A stretch of 60,624 bases of DNA from Nocardia fusca NBRC 14340 (GTDB lineage Bacteria > Actinomycetota > Actinomycetes > Mycobacteriales > Mycobacteriaceae): assembly GCF_001618425.1 (NCBI RefSeq), contig NZ_BDCU01000025.1, forward strand, positions 1 to 60,624. Direction: 5' to 3'. The notes below the pieces were generated by a model that was given only the letters and a program-made list of their open reading frames with translations, was not told the DNA's origin and did not search any database. Shown piece by piece: positions 15,500 to 24,210 of this stretch (position 1 is its first letter; the number at the start of each line of letters is the position of its first letter). The translations under genes and the position numbers were made by a program.

Positions 15500-16501
15500 C
15501 TACTCCTGGAGTGCCCGCAGGGTCTCGAGGCGGTGCTGCACCGTGGGCCCCGTGGGGGTCACGATGATCTCGTCCGCGCCGGTGTCCTTCACCAGCGTGC
15601 CGAGCCGGTCGAGGACCTGCTCGCGAGTGCCGATCGCCTGGTCGGCGTTGCGGTCGTCGACGAAGGCGTTCTCCGCGTCCGACCAGGGGTACTCCTCCGC
15701 CTCGGCCAGGGTCGGTATGCGCTGCGGCAGCTGACCGGTGCGCATTCGCAGCTGGACCAGGCTCTGCGGGAGGGTGCGCCGACGGGCCTCCGCGGCGGAG
15801 TCGGCGACCACGGTTGCCACGGCCAGCATCGAATGCGGTTCGCTGAGCACCTCGGAGGGGCGGAACTCGCTGCGGTACAGCTCGAACACCAGCGGGGTGT
15901 TGCGTCCACCGGCGAAGTGATGGGCGAACGCGAACGGCAGACCCATCATCGCCGCCAGCCGGGCACTGAAATCGCTGGAACCGAGCAGCCACATCTCGGG
16001 GGTGTCGCCGTTACCGGGCACCGCCTGGATACGGTCGCCCTGTCCGCCGCGCAGTGGGGGGATCGTCCCGAAATAGGCGAGCAGTTCCACCACCTGTTTC
16101 GGGAAGTCCTCCACCGCCTCGGCCGCCGCGCCGCGCCGGATGGTGGCCGAGATGAGCGGATCGGTCCCGGCGGCCCGGCCCAGCCCCAGGTCGATGCGGT
16201 CACCGTAGAGCGCGACCAGGGTGCCGAACTGTTCGGCGACCACCAGCGAGGAATGGTTGGGCAGCATCACCCCGCCGGAACCCACCCGGATCCGTTCGGT
16301 CGCCGCGGCCACCCCGGCGATCAGCACCGGCGGCGCCGAGCTCGCGATACCCGGCATGCCGTGATGCTCGGCCACCCAGAACCGGCGGTACCCCAAACGC
16401 TCGGCCTCGCGGGCGACGGTCAGGGTGTCGGCGAGCGCCTGCCGATGCGATCCGTCGGCGGCGACGGCGGCCAGGTCGAGCACGGAGAGGGGAACTGTCA
16501 T
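15500..16501 (-). CDS. LLM-class flavin-dependent oxidoreductase
   Basis: 333 residues, a luciferase-like TIM barrel of the MsnO8-type subgroup. Typical segments are TVPLSVLDLAAVAADGSHRQAL at the start, YRRFWVAEHHGMPGIASSAP, RIRVGSGGVMLPNHSSLVVAEQF, DRIDLGLGRAAGTDP, and MWLLGSSDFSARLAAMMGLPFAFAHHF. Such enzymes use FMN or F420. The substrate is unknown. It interrupts the otherwise conserved cdd-deoA-add order, so it is probably an accessory addition. Confidence 0.9.
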   Translation of the reverse strand: MTVPLSVLDLAAVAADGSHRQALADTLTVAREAERLGYRRFWVAEHHGMPGIASSAPPVLIAGVAAATERIRVGSGGVMLPNHSSLVVAEQFGTLVALYGDRIDLGLGRAAGTDPLISATIRRGAAAEAVEDFPKQVVELLAYFGTIPPLRGGQGDRIQAVPGNGDTPEMWLLGSSDFSARLAAMMGLPFAFAHHFAGGRNTPLVFELYRSEFRPSEVLSEPHSMLAVATVVADSAAEARRRTLPQSLVQLRMRTGQLPQRIPTLAEAEEYPWSDAENAFVDDRNADQAIGTREQVLDRLGTLVKDTGADEIIVTPTGPTVQHRLETLRALQE

Positions 16502-16553
16502 ACCCGGACCAACCCGTTCGGCGCCGCCGGGATTCCACGGCGGCGGAGGAGGG

Positions 16554-16949
16554 TCAGGCCCGGCCGGCGGCGAGGTCGTCGGGACCGAAGGCGTCCGCCA
16601 GCAGCCGGCCCAGCGGTACCGGCCCATCGGGGTGGTCGATGAGCAGTTCCTGCCCGCCGAACTCGTAGAGCACCTGGCGGCAGCGACCACAGGGCAGCAG
16701 GATCGCGCCCCGGGAATCGCAGACCGACACGGCAAGCAGCCGCCCGCCGCCCGCGGTGACGTTGTTGCCGGCCAGCACGCATTCCGCGCAGAGGCCCAGC
16801 CCATAGGACACGTTCTCGACATTACAACCGACCGAAATCGTGCTGCCGTCCCAACCGGCCGCCCCGACCGGAAATCTGGAATAGGGGGCATAGGCGCGTC
16901 GCATGGCGGTGTGCGCGCTGGTGCGAAGAAGATTCCAGTCGATATCCAT
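16554..16949 (-). CDS. cdd: Cytidine deaminase
   Basis: 131 residues, a homotetrameric zinc cytidine deaminase giving uridine or deoxyuridine for salvage. The zinc and catalytic motifs are C-A-E in GLCAECVLAGN and P-C-G-R-C in LLPCGRCRQVL; the start YAPYSRFPVGAA is diagnostic. ATG 16949 is chosen over an upstream in-frame ATG at 17006 because MDIDWNLLRTSA is the expected N-terminus. It is divergent from the small Gre-like gene and heads the salvage cluster. Confidence 0.95.
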   Translation of the reverse strand: MDIDWNLLRTSAHTAMRRAYAPYSRFPVGAAGWDGSTISVGCNVENVSYGLGLCAECVLAGNNVTAGGGRLLAVSVCDSRGAILLPCGRCRQVLYEFGGQELLIDHPDGPVPLGRLLADAFGPDDLAAGRA

Positions 16950-17128
16950 AGCTGCTCCCGCGTCCGTGGGCGACCCACCGGGTCCCGGCCCAGCCTGCCG
17001 CATCACCGTGTCCGCCGCGCGCCCGCGCGCACGATCTGTTCCGAGCGGATGTGAAACACGTCGTTCCGCTCGGAGATACGTAGAGTGCCCGGCCGCTCGG
17101 TCCGGGACCCCTCACCAGGAAGGTGCGA

Positions 17129-17389
17129 ATGACGCTTCCGAAGTTCCTCATCGTCATGGTGTATTCGAAGTTGCTGCTGTCCAGGCTCGATGCCTTCGAC
17201 AAGGTCGAGGTACGGATGGAGTACCAGATCGTGCCCGATCACGAGGCCGATCCCGCCGTCGGCAAGTACCCGCAGAGCGCGCCGGCGAGTCAGGCCCTGC
17301 TGGGTCAGGTGCCCGGGGATATCGTCGAGACCGTTTTCAACTACGGGGCCGTGCGGCTACGGGTCGATTCGATCCACGAGGGCGACTGA
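17129..17389 (+). CDS. Small protein resembling an isolated GreA/GreB C-terminal domain
   Basis: 86 residues, ATG 17129 preceded by AGGAAGG. I noticed a Gre-type FKBP-like pattern in the second half: VEYQIVPDHEADPAVGKYP, then SAPASQALLGQVPGDIVE, then GAVRLRVDSI. This parallels the Y-x-IV-G, EADP, SP..ALLG..GD.V and final beta-strand of transcript-cleavage factors. The long N-terminal coiled coil that reaches into RNA polymerase is absent, replaced by about 30 residues (MTLPKFLIVMVYSKLLLSRL). It could compete with Gre factors for the polymerase secondary channel or act otherwise. The resemblance is by eye only. It lies between divergent cdd and the sdh operon. Confidence 0.65.
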   Translation: MTLPKFLIVMVYSKLLLSRLDAFDKVEVRMEYQIVPDHEADPAVGKYPQSAPASQALLGQVPGDIVETVFNYGAVRLRVDSIHEGD

Positions 17390-18029
17390 TCCGGCATGGT
17401 TCCACCGGCGGGCCGCTCCGGGTAGGCGGCGGCCGGTGGGCCGGCTCGTCCGCTCGGTCCGGGCCGGGCTGCGGTCCGCGCGCAATTCCGGGGGGTATCG
17501 CGGAAAGACTTTCGACGTCGCGGGGATCTGTCCGCTACTCTTGAGTAACTTCGTCTCCCGTACTGAGACATTTTGCACATTGCCGCTGCGCGCAATGGCG
17601 AGATCGGCATTGTGAGCCGGCGTGCGCGAGGAAAATCGGGCGGTGCGCGCATGTGCTGCGGACCGGATGTGAAATCCGCTGCACACCAGGGTTTTGCGGA
17701 ACAATTCGATGTCGCCGGAAGGTTCTGGAGGTAGGCGATCGAGGGCGCGACGAACCCGCCGCGGAACCCCTTCACCGCCCTACAAAGGTAAACCTAACCT
17801 GTGTGATCTGGGCGCAACGCGCGGCACGCCGAATTAGTTCCCCGATTGCCAGAGGATTAGAGTCCAGAACAGATCGGTTCAGGTTCGGCGGCGGCGAGCC
17901 CTATCGACAGCGGCCCCGGAGTCGGCCCCTGTCGGCCGCGGGTTGGTACGCCACCGATTTCCGGCCCGCCACACCGGTGCCGGGATCTGCGACCGGGTCC
18001 ATCAACGATGTTGGAGGCACCGAAACTCT
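17390..18029. promoter_or_regulatory. 640-bp sdh upstream region with a candidate iron-regulator box
   Basis: No gene was recognised here. AAAGGTAAACCTAACCTGT (17784-17802) resembles the DtxR/IdeR box TTAGGTTAGGCTAACCTAA, with the right half nearly perfect and a core of AGGT...ACCT symmetry. An inverted GTCTC ... GAGAC pair lies at about 17555-17571. GGAGG at 18013-18017 is the sdhC ribosome-binding site. The long leader suggests regulated expression of succinate dehydrogenase. No clear -10/-35 was assigned. Confidence 0.45.
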
Positions 18030-18428
18030 ATGGCCACGATAGAAGCTCCGGCTCAGCCGAAGCGCAAAACGCTGTACCGAGGCGACCCCGGAATGTGGTC
18101 CTGGGCCCTGCACCGGATCACCGGTGTCACGGTTTTCTTCTTCCTTTTCGTGCACGTCCTGGACACCGCGCTCGTACGGGTCAGCCCGCAGATGTACGAC
18201 GAGACGATCGCGGTCTACAAGACCCCCATCGTCGCGCTCATGGAAATGGGCCTGGTCTTCTGCGTGCTGTTCCACGCGCTCAACGGTGTGCGAGTGATCC
18301 TGGTGGACTTCTGGTCCAACGGACCGCGCTACCAGAAGCAGATGCTCTGGGGCATCATCGGGCTCCTGGTCGTGCTCCTGGTGCCCTCGATCGGCCGCAT
18401 GTTCTACCTACTGTTGACGGAGCACTGA
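18030..18428 (+). CDS. sdhC: Succinate dehydrogenase cytochrome b556 subunit
   Basis: 132 residues with three membrane segments: SWALHRITGVTVFFFLFVHVLDTALV, VALMEMGLVFCVLFHALNGVRVILVDF, and LWGIIGLLVVLLVPSIGRMFYLLL. The HRITG and HALNGVR motifs are characteristic, with His residues that may bind haem or lie near the quinone site. It anchors the SdhAB catalytic pair. ATG 18030 follows GGAGG; the frame is open upstream without support. First gene of sdhCDAB. Confidence 0.93.
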   Translation: MATIEAPAQPKRKTLYRGDPGMWSWALHRITGVTVFFFLFVHVLDTALVRVSPQMYDETIAVYKTPIVALMEMGLVFCVLFHALNGVRVILVDFWSNGPRYQKQMLWGIIGLLVVLLVPSIGRMFYLLLTEH

Positions 18429-18431
18429 GCC

Positions 18432-18863
18432 ATGTCTGCACCCGTTCTCGGCAAGTCCTACGACCGTCCGGCGAGCCTGGACCTGCCCCGCTCGCCGCGT
18501 TCGCACGCCAGCGGGAACTTCGAGAAGTACGCGTGGCTGTTCATGCGCTTCTCCGGTCTCGCGCTCATCGTGCTGGTCTTCGGTCATATGGCGATCATGC
18601 TGCTGCTCGACGGCGGCGTGAAACGGCTGAACTTCGCCTTCGTGGCCGGCCGGTGGTCCAGCCCGTTCTGGCAGATCTGGGATCTGGCCATGCTGTGGCT
18701 GGCGCAGCTGCACGGCGGTAACGGTGTGCGCACCGTGATCGCCGACTACTCGCGCAAGGATTCGACCCGGTTCTGGCTGAACACGCTGCTGGTGCTGTCG
18801 ATGATCCTGATCATGGGCGTGGGCACCTACGTCATCTTCACCTTCGATCCCAATATCAGTTAG
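18432..18863 (+). CDS. sdhD: Succinate dehydrogenase membrane anchor subunit
   Basis: 143 residues, three membrane segments: YAWLFMRFSGLALIVLVFGHMAIMLLL, IWDLAMLWLAQLHGGNGVRTVIADY, and FWLNTLLVLSMILIMGVGTYVIFTF. The RFSG...GH and HGGNGVR motifs parallel those in SdhC. It starts 3 bp after the sdhC stop and is 16 bp upstream of sdhA, so the genes form one transcript. Confidence 0.93.
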   Translation: MSAPVLGKSYDRPASLDLPRSPRSHASGNFEKYAWLFMRFSGLALIVLVFGHMAIMLLLDGGVKRLNFAFVAGRWSSPFWQIWDLAMLWLAQLHGGNGVRTVIADYSRKDSTRFWLNTLLVLSMILIMGVGTYVIFTFDPNIS

Positions 18864-18879
18864 GAACGGGCCCCCTCGC

Positions 18880-20679
18880 ATGAGTGAGAGCAGCGAACGA
18901 ACCAGCGCGACAGTTGAGTCTCGACCTGTTCAGGAGCACCGCTACGACGTCGTGATCGTCGGTGCCGGTGGCGCGGGCATGCGGGCGGCCATCGAGGCCG
19001 GCCCGCGGGCGCGGACCGCGGTGCTGACCAAGCTGTACCCCACCCGCAGCCACACCGGCGCGGCCCAGGGCGGTATGTGCGCGGCCCTGGCCAACGTCGA
19101 AGAGGACAACTGGGAGTGGCACACCTTCGACACGGTCAAGGGTGGCGACTACCTGGTCGACCAGGACGCGGCGGAGATCATGGCCAAGGAGGCCATCGAC
19201 GCGGTGCTGGACCTGGAGAAGATGGGTCTGCCGTTCAACCGCACGCCCGAGGGCAAGATCGACCAGCGCCGCTTCGGCGGGCACACCCGTGACCACGGCA
19301 AGGCCCCGGTCCGGCGTGCCTGCTACGCCGCCGACCGGACCGGTCACATGATCCTGCAGACGCTGTACCAGAACTGCGTCAAGCACGATGTCGAGTTCTA
19401 CAACGAGTTCTACGTGCTGGACCTGGTGCTGACCGATACCGATCGCGGTCAGGTCGCCACCGGTGTGGTCGCCTACGAGCTGGCCACCGGTGAGCTGCAC
19501 GTCTTCCACGCGAAGTCGATCGTCTTCGCCACCGGCGGCTCGGGCCGGATGTACAAGACCACCTCCAACGCGCACACGCTGACCGGTGACGGTATGGCGA
19601 TCGTGTTCCGTAAGGGGCTGCCGCTCGAGGATATGGAATTCCACCAGTTCCATCCCACAGGCCTGGCCGGCCTGGGCATCCTCATCTCCGAGGCGGTCCG
19701 CGGTGAGGGCGGCATCCTGCGCAACGCCGACGGCGAGCGGTTCATGGAGCGCTACGCGCCCACCATCAAGGACCTCGCGCCGCGCGATATCGTCGCCCGT
19801 TCCATGGTGCTCGAGGTGCTCGAGGGCCGCGGCGCCGGACCGAACAAGGACTACGTCTACATCGACGTGACCCACCTCGGCGAGGACGTCCTCGAGGAGA
19901 AGCTGCCCGATATCACCGAGTTCGCCCGCACCTACCTCGGTGTGGACCCGGTGAAGGAACTGGTGCCGGTGTTCCCGACCTGTCACTACGTGATGGGCGG
20001 CATCCCCACCCGCATCCAGGGCGAGGTGCTGAAGAACAACACCGATATCGTGCCCGGCCTGTACGCCGCCGGCGAATGCGCCTGCGTCTCGGTGCACGGA
20101 GCGAACCGGCTCGGCACCAACTCGCTGCTCGATATCAACGTGTTCGGCCGCCGCGCCGGTATCGCCGCCGCGGAATACGCCCACCGCGCCGAATTCGTCG
20201 ATATGCCGGAGAACCCGGCGCAGATGGTGCAGGACTGGCTGGCGCTGATCCTGTCCGACCACGGCAACGAGCGGGTCGCCGATATCCGCACCGAACTGCA
20301 GCGGTCGATGGACAACAACGCGTCGGTGTTCCGCACCGAGGACACCCTCAAGCAGGCTCTCACCGATATCCACGCGCTCAAGGAGCGCTACGCCCGGATC
20401 ACGGTGCAGGACAAGGGCAAACGCTACAACAGCGATCTGCTCGAGGCCGTCGAACTCGGCTTCCTGCTGGAGTTGGCCGAAGTCACGGTGGTCGGGGCGC
20501 TCAACCGCAAGGAGTCGCGTGGCGGGCACGCGCGCGAGGACTACCCGGACCGCGACGACGTGAACTTCATGCGGCACACGATGGCCTACAAGGAGGGTGC
20601 GGATCTCCTCTCCGATATCCGCCTCGACTTCAAGCCGGTGGTGCAGACCCGTTACGAGCCGATGGAGCGTAAGTACTGA
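18880..20679 (+). CDS. sdhA: Succinate dehydrogenase flavoprotein subunit
   Basis: 599 residues. It oxidises succinate to fumarate with covalently bound FAD. An N-terminal Rossmann segment (VVIVGAGGAGMRAAIEAG, about 28-45) is followed by RSHTGAAQGG, carrying the FAD-linked His. FHPTGL holds substrate-site residues, and HGANRLGTNSLLDINVFGRRAG (in pieces) is the second dinucleotide region. Length and motifs are complete. The stop overlaps the sdhB start by one base (TGATG). Confidence 0.97.
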   Translation: MSESSERTSATVESRPVQEHRYDVVIVGAGGAGMRAAIEAGPRARTAVLTKLYPTRSHTGAAQGGMCAALANVEEDNWEWHTFDTVKGGDYLVDQDAAEIMAKEAIDAVLDLEKMGLPFNRTPEGKIDQRRFGGHTRDHGKAPVRRACYAADRTGHMILQTLYQNCVKHDVEFYNEFYVLDLVLTDTDRGQVATGVVAYELATGELHVFHAKSIVFATGGSGRMYKTTSNAHTLTGDGMAIVFRKGLPLEDMEFHQFHPTGLAGLGILISEAVRGEGGILRNADGERFMERYAPTIKDLAPRDIVARSMVLEVLEGRGAGPNKDYVYIDVTHLGEDVLEEKLPDITEFARTYLGVDPVKELVPVFPTCHYVMGGIPTRIQGEVLKNNTDIVPGLYAAGECACVSVHGANRLGTNSLLDINVFGRRAGIAAAEYAHRAEFVDMPENPAQMVQDWLALILSDHGNERVADIRTELQRSMDNNASVFRTEDTLKQALTDIHALKERYARITVQDKGKRYNSDLLEAVELGFLLELAEVTVVGALNRKESRGGHAREDYPDRDDVNFMRHTMAYKEGADLLSDIRLDFKPVVQTRYEPMERKY

Positions 20680-21452
20680 TGACCGCTGTAGCCGAGAATC
20701 CGACGGCCGCGAACCCGGCGCCGGTCCCCGAGGGTTCGACCATGATCACCGTCAAGGTGGCGCGGTTCAACCCCGAGGACGGTCAGGGTCAGCGCTGGGA
20801 GTCGTTCCAGGTGCCCGCGCTGTCGACGGATCGTTTCCTGAACATCCTCATCTACATCAAGTCCTATCTGGATGGCACCCTCACCTTCCGGCGCTCCTGC
20901 GCGCATGGTGTGTGCGGGTCCGACGCCATGCGGATCAACGGGGTGAACCGGCTGGCCTGCAAGGTCCTGATGAAGGACATGCTGCCGAAGAGCGGTAAGC
21001 CGGTCACCATCACCGTCGAACCCATCCGCGGTCTGCCGGTCGAGAAGGACCTGGTCGTGGACATGGAACCGTTCTTCGACGCGTTCCGGGCGGTGAAGCC
21101 CTACCTCATCACCTCCGGTAACGAACCGACCTTCGAGCGGATCCAGAGCCAGGCCGACCGTGCCCGGTTCGACGACACCACCAAGTGCATCCTGTGTGCC
21201 TGCTGCACCACGTCCTGCCCGGTGTACTGGCACGACGGCAGCTACTTCGGCCCGGCCGCGATCGTGAACGCGCACCGCTTCATCTTCGACAGCCGCGACG
21301 AGGCCGCCCGGGAGCGCCTGGACATCCTCAACGAGGTCGACGGTGTGTGGCGCTGCCGCACCACCTTCAACTGCACGGATGCCTGCCCGCGTGGTATCGA
21401 GGTCACCAAGGCCATTCAGGAGGTCAAGCGGGCGTTGCTGTTCGCCCGCTGA
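20679..21452 (+). CDS. sdhB: Succinate dehydrogenase iron-sulfur subunit
   Basis: 257 residues. It passes electrons from FAD to quinone through three clusters. The [2Fe-2S] Cys set lies in SCAHGVCGSDAM and the following C of NRLACK. The C-terminal domain has CILCACCTTSCPVYW and CRTTFNCTDACPRGI for the [4Fe-4S] and [3Fe-4S] clusters. All expected cysteines are present, with Asp replacing one Cys of the usual CGSCA arrangement, as is common. Last gene of the operon, followed by a clear terminator. Confidence 0.97.
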   Translation: MTAVAENPTAANPAPVPEGSTMITVKVARFNPEDGQGQRWESFQVPALSTDRFLNILIYIKSYLDGTLTFRRSCAHGVCGSDAMRINGVNRLACKVLMKDMLPKSGKPVTITVEPIRGLPVEKDLVVDMEPFFDAFRAVKPYLITSGNEPTFERIQSQADRARFDDTTKCILCACCTTSCPVYWHDGSYFGPAAIVNAHRFIFDSRDEAARERLDILNEVDGVWRCRTTFNCTDACPRGIEVTKAIQEVKRALLFAR

Positions 21453-21471
21453 CCCCGGCCTGCTTCGACAG

Positions 21472-21504
21472 AACCGCTCCCGTGCCCCGCGCGGGGGCGG
21501 TTTT
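21472..21504 (+). terminator. Intrinsic terminator after sdhB
   Basis: AACCGCTCCC (21472-21481) pairs with GGGGGCGGTT (21493-21502), a 10-bp stem with one G-T wobble and an 11-nt loop, ending in TTTT. Confidence 0.8.
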
Positions 21505-21545
21505 GCGTTGCCGGTCATTCGTATTTCGTCACGCGAACTTGATAA

Positions 21546-21559
21546 TTCGGGTACCCGAA
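21546..21559. promoter_or_regulatory. Palindromic operator candidate upstream of the metal ABC operon
   Basis: TTCGGGTACCCGAA is a perfect 14-bp palindrome ending 34 bp before the first gene. GAACTT flanks it in direct repeat (about 21535 and 21557). A metal-sensing repressor of the DtxR/MntR or Fur type would be expected here, but the sequence does not match a consensus that I know. Confidence 0.45.
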
Positions 21560-21593
21560 CTTACCATTCTGACTGGAAGGCGGGTGGTTCGGT

Positions 21594-22511
21594 ATGCAGA
21601 TGTTTCCCCGGATCGCCGCCGTGCTCGCGGCCTGCGGTCTCACCATCGTGCTCACCGCCTGCGAGACGTTCCATCTGCCACGTACCGGTAAACCGGTCGT
21701 CGTCACCTCCTTCACCGTGCTCGCCGATATCGCGTCGAACATCGCGGGCGGCCACCTCGAGGTGCAGTCGCTCACCAAGCCCGGTGCCGAGATCCACGGG
21801 TACGAGCCCACCCCGGGCGATATCAAACGTGCCGCCAAAGCGGATCTGATCCTGGACAACGGCATGAACCTGGAGGCCTGGTTCGGACAGTTCGTCGCCG
21901 ACCTGGACGCCGAGCACATCACCGTGAGCGACGGGGTCGCCTCGGTCCCGATCACCTCCGACGCCTACGCCGGGAAACCCAATCCACACGCCTGGATGTC
22001 GCCACTGAACGTGCGCACCTATGTGGACAACATGGTCGCGGCCTTCTCCCGGCTCGTGCCCGAGCACGCGGCGGACTTCCGCGCCCACGGCGAGGTCTAC
22101 AAACAGCGATTGCAGCAGGTCCACGACGAACTCGTCGCCGACCTCGCCGGCCTGCCCCGCCGCCAGCGCGCGCTGGTGACCTGCGAGGGCGCCTTCTCCT
22201 ACCTGGCCCGTGACGCGGGCCTGTCGGAGTACTACATCTGGCCGGTCAACGCCGAGCAGCAGGCCACCCCGCAGCAGATCACCCGGGTCATCGAATATGT
22301 TCGTGACCACGAGGTCCCGGCGGTGTTCTGCGAATCCACGGTCTCCGACGCCCCGATGCGCCGGGTGGTCGAGGCCACCGGGGCGAAATTCGGCGGGGTG
22401 CTCTACGTGGATTCGCTGTCGGCGGCCGACGGCCCGGTACCGACCTATCTCGACCTCATCCGGCACGACGCCGAAACCATCGCCGCAGCACTCACCGGGA
22501 GCAGGCCATGA
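21594..22511 (+). CDS. Metal ABC transporter substrate-binding lipoprotein, probably manganese
   Basis: 305 residues of the cluster A-I (ZnuA/PsaA) binding proteins. A lipobox (VLTAC, Cys23) shows it is a membrane-anchored lipoprotein. Metal ligands by family position are His68 (EIHGYEP), His132 (NPHAWMSP), Glu198 (TCEGAFSY) and Asp273 (LYVDSL). The His-His-Glu-Asp set is that of manganese/iron binders such as PsaA; zinc binders usually have a third His. No His-rich loop is seen. It overlaps the ATPase gene by 4 bp. Confidence 0.88.
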   Translation: MQMFPRIAAVLAACGLTIVLTACETFHLPRTGKPVVVTSFTVLADIASNIAGGHLEVQSLTKPGAEIHGYEPTPGDIKRAAKADLILDNGMNLEAWFGQFVADLDAEHITVSDGVASVPITSDAYAGKPNPHAWMSPLNVRTYVDNMVAAFSRLVPEHAADFRAHGEVYKQRLQQVHDELVADLAGLPRRQRALVTCEGAFSYLARDAGLSEYYIWPVNAEQQATPQQITRVIEYVRDHEVPAVFCESTVSDAPMRRVVEATGAKFGGVLYVDSLSAADGPVPTYLDLIRHDAETIAAALTGSRP

Positions 22512-23242
22512 CAGTCCCCGCGATCGACATCGACGGCGTCACCGTCTACTACGGCGAAGTCCAGGCACTCGACCAGGTCCGGCTGACGGTGGACGCCGGC
22601 CGCGTCTGCGCGCTCATCGGGATGAACGGGTCCGGGAAATCGACCCTGTTCAAAACTCTCATGGGCATGATCACTCCCGACCGCGGCACGGTCCGGATCG
22701 GCGGTGCGAAGCCGGTCGCGGCCCGGCGGGCCGGGCTCCTCGGTTATGTCCCGCAGAACGAGGCCGTGGACTGGTCGTTCCCGCTGTCGGTGCGCGATGT
22801 GGTGACCACCGGCCGGTACGGCCGGATGGGATTCACCCGGCGGGCGAGCCGGGCCGACCGGGCGGCCGTGGACGAGGCGCTGGAACGGGTCGAACTGACC
22901 GATCTGGCCGACCGTCAGATCGGACGGCTCTCCGGCGGCCAGCGCAAACGCGCGTTCGTGGCCCGCGGTATCGCCCAGGGCGCCCGGATCCTGCTCCTCG
23001 ACGAACCGTTCGCCGGGGTGGACAAACGTTCCGAGGCGACCATCACCGGACTACTCCGCGAACTCGCGGCCGAGGGGGCGACCGTGCTGATCTCCACCCA
23101 CGATCTGCATGCCCTGCCCGGCCTGGCCGACGAAGCCGTACTGCTGATGCGGCGGGTGCTCGTCCACGGCGACCCCGAGGAGGCGCTGCGGCCGGAGAAC
23201 CTCGCCCTCGCCTTCGGCCTCGACGTCATCGGACAGCGGTGA
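22508..23242 (+). CDS. Metal ABC transporter ATP-binding protein
   Basis: 244 residues. Walker A GMNGSGKST (about 39-47), Q-loop YVPQNEAVDW, signature LSGGQRKRAFVARG (about 140-153), Walker B ILLLDEPFAGVD, and the switch His in ISTHDL are all present. It powers the importer and overlaps both neighbours by 4 bp (ATGA and GTGA), so the three subunits are translationally coupled. Confidence 0.95.
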   Translation: MTVPAIDIDGVTVYYGEVQALDQVRLTVDAGRVCALIGMNGSGKSTLFKTLMGMITPDRGTVRIGGAKPVAARRAGLLGYVPQNEAVDWSFPLSVRDVVTTGRYGRMGFTRRASRADRAAVDEALERVELTDLADRQIGRLSGGQRKRAFVARGIAQGARILLLDEPFAGVDKRSEATITGLLRELAAEGATVLISTHDLHALPGLADEAVLLMRRVLVHGDPEEALRPENLALAFGLDVIGQR

Positions 23243-24156
23243 GCGCGATGGACCTCATCGAATTCCTACTCGAACCGATGCGCTACGCGTTCATGGTGCG
23301 TGCCCTGACCGCCAGCCTTGTCGCGGCCATCGTCTGCGGACTGCTGTCCTGTTGGCTGGTCCTGGTGGGCTGGTCGCTGATGGGGGACGCGGTCTCGCAC
23401 GCGGTGCTGCCGGGCGTGGTTCTGGCCTATATCGCGGGGGTACCGTTCGCTGTCGGGGCGGTGATCTTCGGGTTCCTGGCGGTCGGGTTGATCGGCCTGG
23501 TCCGGGACACCAGCCGCGTGAAGGAGGACGCCGCCATCGGCATCGTGTTCACCACGCTGTTCGCCTTCGGCCTGGTACTCGTCTCGGTGACCCCCAGCAA
23601 TACCGACCTCAACCACATCATCTTCGGCAACCTGCTGGGCGTGAGCCAGGAGGAACTGATCCAGATCGCGGGGCTGGCCGCCCTGGTATTCGTCGCACTC
23701 GTGCTCAAACGCCGCGATTTCACGCTGTACGCGTTCGACCCCACCCACGCCTACGCGCTCGGACTGAACCCGCGCCTCCTGGGCGCGGCTCTGCTCGGCT
23801 TGCTCGCGCTGACCTCGGTGGTGGCCCTGCAGGCGGTCGGGGTGATCCTGGTGGTGGCCATGCTGATCATCCCCGGTGCGACCGCCTACCTGCTCACCGA
23901 CCGGTTCGGGCGGATGCTGGTGATCGCCCCGGCGCTCTCGGCGATCTGCGCGGTCACCGGCCTGTACGTGAGCTATTACGCCGACACCGCACCCGGAGCC
24001 ACCATCGTGCTGGCCCAGGGCGTCGTCTTCACCGCGGTCTATCTGTTCGCGCCCCGGCAGGGCCTGATCGGTTCCCGGCTGGCGGCCGGGCGCCGCCGGG
24101 CGCGCGAGGTGTCCGGAGAGCCGACGGCTGCCGTGGCCGTCGAACCGCCCACCTGA
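23239..24156 (+). CDS. Metal ABC transporter permease
   Basis: 305 residues of the ABC-3 family. About eight membrane helices run from ALTASLVAAIVCGLLSCWLVLVGW to GATIVLAQGVVFTAVYLFAP. The WSLMGDAVSHAVLPGVVLAY segment is the family signature. GTG 23239 overlaps the ATPase stop (GTGA) and is preferred; the frame's upstream opening to 22210 is out-of-frame read-through of the ATPase gene. The tail is Arg/Ala-rich and cytoplasmic. Confidence 0.93.
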   Translation: MSAMDLIEFLLEPMRYAFMVRALTASLVAAIVCGLLSCWLVLVGWSLMGDAVSHAVLPGVVLAYIAGVPFAVGAVIFGFLAVGLIGLVRDTSRVKEDAAIGIVFTTLFAFGLVLVSVTPSNTDLNHIIFGNLLGVSQEELIQIAGLAALVFVALVLKRRDFTLYAFDPTHAYALGLNPRLLGAALLGLLALTSVVALQAVGVILVVAMLIIPGATAYLLTDRFGRMLVIAPALSAICAVTGLYVSYYADTAPGATIVLAQGVVFTAVYLFAPRQGLIGSRLAAGRRRAREVSGEPTAAVAVEPPT

Positions 24157-24210
24157 CGGGCCGGGGGTGCCGGGAACACGATCACGAACGGCGGCCCGGG
24201 AGGGTGGGAT

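Noticed and set aside
18856..20577. 573-codon open frame on the minus strand opposite sdhA
   Set aside because: It is antisense to a gene with complete succinate dehydrogenase motifs; its translation is His/Arg/Val-rich, as expected for the complement of GC-rich coding sequence.
22210..23238. Upstream extension of the metal permease reading frame
   Set aside because: Out-of-frame read-through of the binding-protein and ATPase genes; GTG 23239 overlaps the ATPase stop and gives the normal permease start.
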